Shown here one piece after another: positions 1 through 10,211 of a stretch of DNA of 20,041 nt (position 1 is its first letter; the number at the start of each line of letters is the position of its first letter). The notes beneath the pieces are model-generated. The model was not told the DNA's origin. It searched no databases and saw nothing but the letters and a program-made list of their open reading frames with translations. Location: the NCBI GenBank assembly GCA_025786725.1, contig JAHLTZ010000170.1:1-20041 (forward strand). Direction: 5' to 3'. Made by a program: the position numbers and the translations under genes. This DNA is from Syncephalis fuscata. Lineage: Eukaryota > Zoopagomycota > Zoopagomycetes > Zoopagales > Piptocephalidaceae.

Positions 1-514
1 CCAATGATCTCATAGCAAATGGTCTTTAGTAACATATAAATAGTTTTATTGCTATTTCACCAATAGTATTAATAAATAGACAGTATAATTATGCTAATTA
101 TACAATTAGTCTATTGGCTTTATTATCAATTGCTTTATTATTTGGCATAGTATTTCCATGACTTATGTTCAACACTGTCGTTTTTAGTAAAAAATGACAT
201 TAATTACTAGATATTGGCTGCAATAATAGATGTTGTTTATTGTGTGCATAATAGTGTGTGCATAATATTTCAATGTGTTGCAAAATAGAAATATTATGTT
301 CAAAAGTAGTACAATGGTTGCACACGACAATGGGATGCTGCCAGTCTTGCATGACGTCTGCAGTGTCCTGAGCGCAATGTTCTTTGTCTCAACGCATGTT
401 ACGTTTTAAACTGTTGTGCTTTCTGCCTTCGTTTTCTTACTTTGTTTTTCGCTTTCGTTTGTGCTTTCGTTTTGTGTTTTGTTCTCAATATCCCTCTTGT
501 CAATAACTTTACAA
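1..514. promoter_or_regulatory. Upstream region of the RBR ligase gene
   Basis: No gene is seen here. The last 100 bases before the ATG (about 405-505) are a T-rich, C/T-biased tract typical of fungal promoters and 5' leaders. A 13-bp direct repeat, TGTGTGCATAATA, occurs at 241-253 and 255-267. No convincing TATA box or tRNA was found. Assignment as the promoter of the gene starting at 515 is inferred from position and base composition. Confidence 0.4.
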
Positions 515-2852
515 ATGGTCACCAAATCAATTAAGCCACCCTGTAAGTCAGCGTGTATCAACTATAGCATGATTTGTACAAATAGTTATTGATACCATTT
601 AACTATTCGTATAGCCACTATCTCAGGCAAAACATGTTTGATTTGCTATGATTCCATTAAAATCTGTAATTTTAATGGAACAATTATAAAGAAAAAAAAT
701 GAAGCACCGACTGGCACAGTATTAGACTGCGGCCATGGATATTGTTTTGGCTGCTTTGTCAAACACTTACAATCACTTATTACAGCTGCTGTCTGTAAAT
801 TCCCAGTTAAATGTCCCTATCCTGATTGTGTACAGGTGATATCCGACGATATGGCAAAGCAGCTTCTTTCGCCCGCGGAATATCGTCGCTGGCACCAAAG
901 AAAAGTCGAGAGCGATCCAAAGTGCATTGTAAGTGCATCGACCTTAATTCTGGCAACTAATAGTTAATTTGCCGTAAAGATGTTTTGCCCAAACAAACGA
1001 TGCAGCCACACTATATGGACTGTAATTGACGGCAATCCGCAGCCTTCTCCAGCTAAATGTCCAGAGTGCAAGCTGATACTATGTCTGCGCTGCAAAACAG
1101 AGCATCACAAAGGTATGTCAATCTGCCACACTAAACAACTGTTTTAATAGTACAGTTGATAGGTATGAGCTGCGGTGAATATGCCAATCTTCCAAAAGCA
1201 GAAAAATATAAAGAAGACTGGGACACGTTAAAGCTTGCCGGCCCAAATCGATGGCGACACTGTCCGATATGTAACGCCTTAGTTGAGCGGAATACTGGCT
1301 GTAAGAAGATGACCTGCACTTGTACTGCTCAATTGTAAGAAGCTTGAAATACATCTAAATTTAACTATTTCTAACATCAACCAATAGCTGCTTTGGTTGT
1401 GGCACAGTATGGACTAAGAAAAAAAACTCCAAAAGCTGCTGTGCACTTCAAAATCATGATTTAGACCGTGGCATAATGGTTCAAGCATCCAATACTTCTA
1501 ATGCTCAGACCAGCAGTGATAAACGTAAATTCAGTATTGCTGTTCTCGTGAGCGGTAGATTTCTTCAAGGCAGTAAGAACACTTGGTTCCGCACCATGGC
1601 ACTTCAAAAACGATGTGGCTATTGTGATCAAAAATTTAAATCTTTGGATGCGTTGCATGCCCATTTGGAAGAAACTCGGAAACATACCACGTATATTTGT
1701 TGCGAGCAACTATTTTCAAGTTCAAGCACGTACAATGCACACGTAAAGACACATGAAAAAGCCAAACCACCCACATCAACTGTAAATACTGCTCCTGCTT
1801 CAATTTCTGTAAATAGCACAGATCCAAAGGTGCCACTTCCTGCTACAAAGTCTACAGCAAGCACCAGCAAAGAAGTAAAAACTTTAGCGCCATCTAAAAG
1901 CCCATCAGCTAAGAAACCAGCATTGGTCAATCGTAAAGAGGTAGCCAGCGTTGATATTAAAGTGCTGTTGAATGATAAGGAGAGGAGTTTTAAAGATTCA
2001 GCTTGGCTGGCATTATCCGAAAAAGGGAAGTGCTGCCCATATTGCCAACGCAAATTCAAGAATCCAGCAGCTCTGCATGAACATTTGATAAAATTTACCA
2101 AACATGAAGTATATATTTGCTGTAAATCGCTTTTTCCCAATGCTTCAGCATTGAAATTACATAAGGAATCTCATACATTAGCATCCAATCTACCGTCAAA
2201 TAAACCTTCAACTCAACAAAAGACGCCATCAAACTCAGTTTGCACTCCTACACCATCATCTATTTCAAAATCAGATATTGCTAAACCGAATTTGCCTAAA
2301 CCAACATCATCTACTTCAAACGATACTTCTACTAAGCAGCAAGTACCCACCAATTCCAAGCCAGCTGCAATTGAAACTCATGTCTGTTGTGGACGCATTT
2401 TTAGCACATCAGCAGCAAAAAATGAACATATACAAAACTCGCGTCGTCATCAATCAACATTAAAACAGGACTTACACATTCGCTCTGAGCCGCACAAAGC
2501 ATCGTCATCTGCTTTAGCCGATACTTCTGCTAAACAGTCAATATCTATTAATTTACAGGCATTAGCATTTAAACCCTATTATTGTTGTGGACGTACCTTC
2601 AACACATTGGTAGCAAAGCGCGAACATATACTAACTTCATGTTATTATGATACCATAATGATTCAAAAATTACCTGCTTGTGAACAACAAATTTTAAAAG
2701 ATTTACTAAAGTCTGATGATATAGTAAACTCAATAACGTCGCCACTGGCATTTTCAGCACCAAAAGCAACTAAATCTGGTTGGTCGGGTGGAATGCGGTT
2801 TGTTTTTTTTAGTATTTTTTTGGCTTCTATTTTTATTTGGATTAGAAAATAG
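515..2852 (+). CDS. RBR-type E3 ubiquitin ligase with C-terminal Cys/His fingers and tail anchor
   Basis: Five exons: 515-542, 627-928, 980-1112, 1163-1334, 1388-2852. All introns are GT...AG, and the join gives 699 residues with frame kept throughout. The start ATG sits in ACAAATGG. RING1 is complete: C13, C16, C44, H46, C49, C52, C72, C77. The IBR is canonical: C113-x4-C118-x18-C137-x2-C140-x4-C145-x2-C148-x4-H153-x4-C158. RING2 runs from C188/C191 to the C-x2-C-G-x2-W stretch at 213-220. C201 is at the position of the catalytic cysteine (Parkin/HHARI class). RBR enzymes take ubiquitin from an E2 onto this cysteine and pass it to a substrate. Residues 288-620 hold repeated C2H2-like fingers separated by Ser/Thr/Pro/Lys-rich linkers. 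The last 19 residues are hydrophobic and end IWIRK, suggesting a tail anchor in an internal membrane. The RBR call is firm; substrate and membrane are unknown. The finger region could bind protein or nucleic acid. Confidence 0.9.
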
Positions 2853-3912
2853 CTATTATTGTTATAGTCTTAGTTTAAGGCATTCTTTTTTTATCATATA
2901 TGACACTTTAGTAAAGCTATAGTTAAATTTATATGATAAATACAACACTATTTTATAAGTATGCACAGAGCTGTACTTTATTGATGCAAATAACTGTCTA
3001 TATAGTATTTGCTAATATCAATGGTTTAAATTAATTGGTTGTATGATTGCTGTCAAATGCTTGATAGAATTCAATATTGTGTAATATAATTGATTATAGG
3101 CTATTTGGAAATCAGGTGCTTTATAATTATACTATCATCTCCATTGCACTGATAATATATAATCAGTATATAATATTTTTAACAATCGTAAAATAACGTT
3201 TTATTTAATAAATTGTGTAACATGTTGCTACGAACACTAAATATAATAATTTGATTACATGATTGAATTATATACATATTACCATATTTGGTAATTGTCA
3301 TTAATTTGACATATAGTCACGTGACTTAGTCAGGTACAGCGCTTGTGTAGCTTTTACTTAGCACGTGGCTAGTATCCCAATTAACAGAATAAGTAAATAA
3401 GTCAGAACCTTTACAGGGGGCCTGCCAGCTTTATTTAATATCTAATACAGAACATGGGTACTAATTTACTTTAAGCAACTTAATACCCATATACAACACC
3501 GAAAGGAAGAAACGAACAAGTTCTTCCTTCACAAATATCTCTTAACTTTAGCTTATTTTAGTATAAAAAAGCACATAATTTTAGCATTTTAAATAAACAT
3601 TATCAGTTACTTCAGCTCATTTTTCTTAAGTTTTATTACAAATATTATTTAGCTTACTATTTTCTAAACTAATATAATCAATAATTACTCAAGAAATTTA
3701 GTAGCTTATAAACCATTGCAGGTCCAGTAAGCAACAAGGTAACAATGTATAAAACAGCTAACTAATTAATACAATAGAATAAAGTGAAGGGCAATAATTT
3801 ATTATAAAATGGGCAAATTATGTATGTGTATACATAGAGAGCGTGTGCCAACAGATATTTGAGTATATATACAGAGTAATATTCAAATATTCTTATTTCT
3901 AGACTCACAACA
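2853..3912. other. AT-rich spacer after the RBR gene
   Basis: No credible coding exon or RNA gene was found. A perfect 11-bp inverted repeat (TTTATCATATA at 2890-2900, TATATGATAAA at 2930-2940) starts 37 bases after the stop codon and could form a hairpin in the 3' UTR. A 10-bp palindrome GTCACGTGAC (3316-3325, an E-box-like CACGTG core) is also present. The rest is low-complexity AT-rich sequence. Confidence 0.5.
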
Positions 3913-4682
3913 ACGTAAAACAAAGCAAATTACTTGATATTCTGCACAAGTATACATACAACATATAGATAGCCATTGGTAAAGTATACCGCAATTGTAT
4001 TATAAGCTGATATCATGGTTGCAATAATACACTAATAAATGTACAAAAATAGCAGTTTTTTACAGATCATGGCTTACATAACTAAAATACAGCAAAATGG
4101 TTGCTGGATTCGAGTTCTCCGTGCTTAGTTATACAGACTGGTATGGTTTACAGAACAATGATTTTTGCAACAAAAGTTAGTCAAAAATGCAATTTACGTA
4201 AATATCATTGAGAAGCAATTAAAGTTTGATGGTTTTAAAGATTTTAATATTAAAAGTGAAAATTGGTATAAAGTAAATTTAAAGCATGCTACAGCTAAAA
4301 ACAAGCATAATAGCAAATTAGTATACAAAAATATCAATGCACAGTAGCAATCTATGCTATTGATATACATATAACAGATTTTGGTTAACTAATTTACACG
4401 TAAATTGCATTTTTGACTCTTTTGTTGCAAAAATCATTGTTCTGTAAATCAACCCAGTCTGTATAACTAAGCACGGATAACTCGAATCCAGCAACCATTT
4501 TGCTGTATTTTAGTTATGTAAGCCATGATCTGTAAAAAACTGCTATTTTTGTACATTTGTTAGTGTATTATTGCAACCATGATATCAGCTTATAATACAA
4601 TTGCGGTACACTTTACCAATGGCTACCTATATGTTGTATGTATACTTGTGCAGAATATCAAGCAATTTGCTTTATTTTATGT
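3913..4682. repeat. Large foldback element (long inverted repeat)
   Basis: The left arm 3913-4199 (287 bp) is the reverse complement of the right arm 4398-4682 (285 bp), with about ten mismatches and one 2-base indel, so about 96% identity. A 198-bp spacer separates the arms. The arms include the matching blocks around 4051-4140 and 4442-4530. The structure resembles a foldback or MITE-like element, or a locus whose transcript would fold into a long dsRNA hairpin. No transposase lies inside. No clean target-site duplication abuts the arms; a 7-bp direct repeat GACTCAC lies nearby at 3902-3908 and 4717-4723, but it is offset and may be chance. The spacer has an open stretch of 60 codons with no ATG at its start, which I do not call as a gene. 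Confidence 0.9.
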
Positions 4683-5342
4683 AAAATCATAATAACTACT
4701 ATTGGTTTTTAATTTGGACTCACTGAATTACACCACTAAATTACATAAGTTATATTTTTAAAACATTGACACGATAGTTTCCCATTTTATATTTGTAAAC
4801 TAGCGCTCTATTTACATTCAAAACGTTACAACTATACTAGCCTATTTTTCAGCGGTCATAACTATTAGAAGTAAAAATATACTATTTTACAACAGCCATA
4901 TTGCTACTATCTTGCTACTATGCCCATACTGCTATGAGAATGTGTCTAATAAACACAGCATGTGCCTAAACAGTTTGTTAAGATTACATGTAGATATTCA
5001 TAATAATAATAAATACATTAATTAGCAGCACTAATTACTAACAATAAACAACTATTAAATAGTATAGCCGGTAAGTATTTGTTCGTTGTAAACATACGAA
5101 CAGTTGCATAAAGTGATATGCTGTGTTGATGATGAAATAATACAACCATTCAGGCTTTATTATTGGTTATGTTTAATATAAAATGATAACTTTATTTAAT
5201 ATCAGCAAAGTATATTCATTTCTAGTTCCATTTATTTTCTTTAATTCTATACAAATTGTTCAATCTATTATGGCTAAGCCGTAGTAATTAATGGCCAATA
5301 ATAAATGTTTATTATCAAATTAATATTGACTAGCCAACACAG
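4683..5342. other. AT-rich spacer right of the foldback
   Basis: No coding exon or RNA gene was found. A short perfect hairpin (TGTTCGT at 5080-5086, ACGAACA at 5096-5102, 9-base loop) is the only ordered element noticed. Confidence 0.4.
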
Positions 5343-5717
5343 CTATATTACTTTTATTAAAATATTGTTAATAAATTGATTTAAATAAAAAATATAACAT
5401 ACTATTTGATTTCTTTGAAACATTTGAAGCCGATTATCGTTATTGTTGTTGTTGGCCATATGTAAAAAGATTGATCGAATATTAATAGAAGCCATATGAT
5501 TGCAATTCCATATCGTTCTGTATTTGTTGTTGTTGCATCTATGTACAGCATGGATTATTGCATCTAAATGATCTATTCTATTTTCTAATATTCTACTGTT
5601 GCATTTTGGGCATATTTGTAATGTAAGATCAAGATTAATATAATTATTATAAATGTCGTTTATTAAACAGCCACTTCCTCTATAGCCAATCTGACTAAAT
5701 AAATGGCATTTGAACAA
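5343..5717 (-). CDS. Doubtful Cys/His-rich open frame, possibly an exon or gene relic
   Basis: An open frame of about 124 codons lies in a very AT-rich stretch where so long an open frame is not expected often. It lacks an early ATG: the frame opens with TTG right after a TAA, and the first ATG comes about 75 codons in. If real it is an internal or last exon. A possible acceptor (TTATTTAG, read on the minus strand) precedes the conceptual SQIGYRGSGC. The protein has a CPKC motif followed by several His and Cys residues and later an Asn run, which could suggest a zinc-binding segment. I found no upstream exon with a start codon. No family is recognised. Confidence 0.2.
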   Translation of the reverse strand: MFKCHLFSQIGYRGSGCLINDIYNNYINLDLTLQICPKCNSRILENRIDHLDAIIHAVHRCNNNKYRTIWNCNHMASINIRSIFLHMANNNNNDNRLQMFQRNQIVCYIFYLNQFINNILIKVI

Positions 5718-5947
5718 TTAATATCATAATGACAATGTATATATATTAAGCAATAATAAAGATAACTAATTGATTACGTTATTATACTGACAATTACACA
5801 TGAATTAATTAATGTTGGATGCAATATTATACATGTTATAGTAATGAATAGTGTTTAATTGTAATTAAAAGTATTAAGAAAAAGGGAGTCAAATAAGTAA
5901 ATAGAAATGTTAAAGTAAAAGCAAAATAGCTCTCTAGTTCTAATCAA

Positions 5948-5957
5948 TTTATTTATT
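5948..5957 (-). terminator. Poly(A) signals of the Sec7-like gene
   Basis: Two overlapping AATAAA hexamers, read on the minus strand (TTTATT at 5948-5953 and 5952-5957), lie about 65-75 bases after the stop codon at 6023. This is a plausible polyadenylation signal for the minus-strand gene. Confidence 0.45.
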
Positions 5958-6022
5958 GCTGTGGTTGTGATATATAAAATAATAAGTCATAATGAAAGGA
6001 TACAAAAAATTTAAAGCTTCAA

Positions 6023-9000
6023 TTAATTTCGCAATGCATAGTCATAGCGGCCCACAAGTTTTACTAGCTCTTTCCCTGTAAATACCATGGATCGTGAAGC
6101 TTGTTCATCTGTTACGGGCAGCAATAATCGTGCCAGATGTGTAGCCAGTGAACGATCCCGCGTTGGTCTACCTGGTCGGTCGGCCTCGCCCACCGGCGCA
6201 TTGGCCGGTAGAGTACGATCTCTTTGCTCACGAATAGCTCGAGCTCGTTCTTCAATCATCGTACACCACGCCGATTGTCGGTCTCGTGATTCAACGCTAA
6301 ATGAAAGTTTAACGGCTCTTCCTTGTCCCACGGCAACATCTCGCCAATGGCCAAGATCAAGGCGTGGTGCAGTTGCCGCTAATGGTAAATCGTCATCTTC
6401 ATCGCCACTATTCGCTTCCTGATGTGTACGTGATTGTGGCTGAAGTGATTTGCTGCCGTTTAATCCATTAGCTGGTGTTGGCAGTATCGCTTTTGATCCA
6501 GCTTGCTTCTTTAAGTCATAGCCATCTTGATTCGATGTCTGGGGTTGACGAAATACCGCAATTGGTAAATCTTCAAGTGAAAAAAAGGTTGATTCACATC
6601 GAATTCGGAATGCCCAACGCATAAACGACCTTTCAACTGATAGTGTACGCGGCGGAATAGGTGAGTAGCGTGAAGCATTCGGTCCCATCAATTCAAAGGC
6701 AATTACACAACGGCCTACCGAAACACCTGTCAATGTGATACGTGCTTCACGATCTGCGGTAAATTCAACAATATCACTTGATGACCGTAGGCCATTTTCA
6801 GCCACCACACACAATTGCAAGTGTGGATCAGGATACGGCAACTGGATAACAATCTCTGGACTGGGTACCCGTACTGTAACACGTAATGGAAATGTGCCAA
6901 CTGAAATCCATAATCGACCACTAGGATCAGTATCCTCTTCTTTGTCTAATGGTGCGGGTGTAGATGTTAAAACATTGGGTACTAATGACTCAGTGCCATC
7001 ATCTAATCGTATTGGACGGATCCATGTTGCTTCAAATGTATGGCGTAATAATAAATCAGGAATAAATAATGAATGCCCGTCATCTTCACGATGATTTGCA
7101 AATGTGCATTTAAATAGCTGGCAGAAATCATCCAGTCGTGTAGTTGCTGTAGCTGTATCGGTAGTTGATACTGTCGCTATTTTTTGACTAGCCATTAATA
7201 CAGTGTGTAGAAGAGCTATAGCAGCTCGACGACCTAGTCTATAATCTGGATTGGCTGTACGCCATCGATCGGCAATCATAACAATACAACGAGTACGGGC
7301 CTCTGGATCTTCATTTACTGCTTCGGCCGGTCTATGTAGCTCCCATGTTCCATTGGATTCGCCTATATTGTCCGTATTATTAGCATCAAGACGTAAGGTA
7401 GAGCCAGATGCAGTCGGTAATAACATATGACCAGCAACTAGACGTAGTAAATCAGGTAGCGGAATACCACGAGCTGGCAAACGCTCCATAAAAGCCGCAA
7501 ATGCCGGTGTATTTTCTGGCCTAGATATTAATAGACCCACTTTGCGTCTATCCAATCCACGTGTACGCAGTAGAAATCCAGCTACACTAGCAGCATCTCG
7601 TCGGAGCAAATTCTTTTTTATAAGTTGATGTATAGCTCGGTATGGATGTGCGGTAAATTGTTGTACGGCTTTACGGACTTCTGGGTCTAGTAGTTTTGAT
7701 AGATCAGGTGGTGACATTGCTTCTTCCCGCATTAATGCCATGCTTACATCGCCCAATGGAATAATGGCTCGACATTGAAAACGGCAATCTAAATTACACG
7801 CGTCTAATTGCTGGCCTTCAGGAAGAATTGGTTTAACAATTATTAATAAATCAGGGAATAAGAAAAGCATTCTATCTTTAACAGTACGCGATGTAATAAC
7901 TTGTAGAACTGGACCAAAGCGTAATAAACGCCGTTTATGTGTATCGCTCATTTCTTCGCCAGCTGGTCGATGTTGCGGCGATAGCGGACTTTTTAATGGT
8001 TCGTGTAAGCCATCTGGATCTTCAAGATCTATATAATTTGCTGTTGATACGGGCTTTGTCTTTGATACAGATGACGAAACACCTCGTACACTATCCTCGC
8101 TACCACGACGAACATTATTTATTTTGCCAAATTGTGTATTGTTGGTCGGTGCCAATCGTTCAAGTGATCTAGAGACACGTTTACGCGCTATCGCAGCTGG
8201 TTTTAAATGCTTTCTAGTAGGTGAACGACCACGTGAATCAGCTTGTTTGCCGCTTCGATTCGCTTTTGATCGCATTTCTTGTTGCGTATTCAATGCGGTT
8301 CCAACTGACAGGCCTAATTGTTGCACTTTTATTAATAGTAATATTAAATATACCTATTCTATTTATATACTTACCTTCCTTTTTACTATTGCCATTATTA
8401 TTAATGCTAACATTACTTGCATTATTTATAGTATTATTAGCATTATTTTGCAATTTAGATAGTGGCGGTGTAGGAGTCGATGATGCTTTGACCACCTTTT
8501 CAGCACTATTAGCACATGCATTAGTAGGCTGACGAGCTAATGGCCGTTGAGAGGTACGTTCATCAGGCGTTTTTGATCGCGACACCATAGGTGTTATATT
8601 TTGATGCTGTACAGTGGATAGATTTGGTGCTGATGGATTTCGGCTATGATTTAGCCCAGTAGTTGGTACACTAAGCATTGGATTTGCTCGAGTGTTGGCT
8701 GCCTGGGCATATGTTTTTGAACTTTTAGATAGATTACTAAACGATTGGCTGCCATTAACAGAAGTACTGGATGATAAAGCAAATGGTAATCCACGCTGTG
8801 ATAAATACAACTCCTCCTCTGGACTAGCAGAGAAATTGGTTGCAGCAAGTGGCTGTTTTTTAGCTAAAGAATTGCCATCTTGAAGTGGCTGTAGAAATGA
8901 TGAAAAAGATGTACTAGTTAAATCAAGAGGTGGAATATACGCAGGATCTGTGTATGATCGATCAGGTACAGTATTTGATGCTGCCAAGTGACAGATTGGC

Positions 9001-10211
9001 ACTAGTCCAGGTGGGTCCTGTGGCTGTGATGCGGGTAATGGCGGCATTGACTTCTCCTTTGTTCCATCAATGTGATAAGTGGGTACTGGTGATGTAGATG
9101 CCATGCGAGGTGGTGTCCTAGTGATGTATGTATCGCCTTTGCTGCGTGTTTCATGCTGTCTATGAACACCATGCTGCATAATAGAGGCTAATTCTTTGCG
9201 TGCACCTCCTAGTGATCCATTTGACAAATTGGCATATCTATCCGTCAAGACTGGCTGATTAATATCTTGCAACTCTGGCATGGATGGTGATTTAGCCATT
9301 GTATCTTGTAGCTCATCTTCATTTTTGATATAAACTGCATCAATGGCCGTACGCGGAACTCGACGGCTTTGTTCACGCGTACGACTAGAAGGAGCAGTTG
9401 GTGATCGAGTAATATCATTAATAACTCCTGTATCTTTTGGCGGTACGCCTCCAGCCATCGCGGGACTTGTAACTGATCGACGAACTGTAGCACCGGCCTG
9501 TGTGCGTTTATACATTGAAGTAGACGGCATTTGTGATTGTGCTATAGATAGCTCGGGCGCAACTTTGGTCAATATGCTGGCCCATTTTTCAGGAGAACCG
9601 CTTAATAGACCGGCTTGGCAGTCCTCTTCTTCATCTGTGTCCAATTCAAAGCTTTCAACTGCCTCGCCAAATCCCCAGCCAGTAAAAGAGCCTAAAGCTG
9701 ATGGACCCGTCCCTATTGTGCCGGCAATACGAGTACTCCACATAGCCAATGGACTGGCCGTTGATCGCATTACCTCTATTCCTCCACGTGCCGTAATATA
9801 GTCCACAGCACTAAGTGGTTGTTCAAATGGCGTACGCGGACTAGTTTCACACGGCAATGCCTCGTGATTCGGTATAGGTATAGAGCCGGCCCCGCCGTCA
9901 GTGTTCATATGTAATCGTAGCGGCTTTCTGTCATGAGTGTCTGCCAAAAGTCCTCCATTTTGGGGTGATAAGCCCGCCTTATCTTTAACTGCATCTTTTG
10001 GCTTAAATTGGGTAGAACCACCAGTAAGACGCGGTTGTGAATGTGGTGGCCTTGGGCTTAGTGTTGTTTTAGAGTCGATATTTAGTCTGGAAGATGTGGC
10101 TTCAGCCCCGCAAACGCCATTAGCTGTAGACGGTGCGTCGGTCAACGTTGCGGATGCATTGGCGATAACTGCTGTATTTGCCGTGTGCGCTCGAGGCCGC
10201 GGCGTCGTCAT
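6023..10211 (-). CDS. Large protein with PH-like and divergent Sec7-like domains (Arf-GEF related)
   Basis: Two exons, 10211-8375 and 8325-6023, are joined across a 49-bp intron (8326-8374, GTAAGT donor, AAAAG acceptor). The join keeps frame and gives 1,379 residues. The start ATG at 10211 is the first in its frame after a stop. Residues 1-612 are rich in Ser, Thr, Pro and Asn and look disordered, with an Asn-rich run just before the intron. Residues about 743-812 read like a PH domain (RLLRFGPVLQVI, then DRMLFLFPDLLIIVKPI). Residues about 824-1035 resemble Sec7: FLLRTRGLDRRKVGLLIS matches the conserved GLD helix region and MIADRWRTANPDYR a later helix. Canonical Sec7 domains load GTP on Arf G proteins using a Glu in RLPGE; here the spot reads LLPTAS (914-919), so that Glu is missing. 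A beta-rich region (about 1070-1190) and a basic helix near 1300 follow. The Sec7 relationship is by eye and moderate; catalytic activity is doubtful. Confidence 0.75.

Noticed and set aside
1628-2140. 170-codon minus-strand frame within the finger exon
   Set aside because: It is the antisense of the repeated Cys/His finger coding sequence, which clearly reads on the plus strand.
3902-4723. GACTCAC direct repeat as the target-site duplication of the foldback
   Set aside because: The copies lie at different distances from the arm ends (4 and 34 bases), and a 7-bp match could be chance.
6087-6422. Plus-strand open frames overlapping the Sec7-like gene (also 6735-7094, 8124-8532, 9343-9801, 9937-10290)
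   Set aside because: They are antisense shadows of a long, spliced minus-strand gene with recognisable domains; none has a motif or signal of its own.
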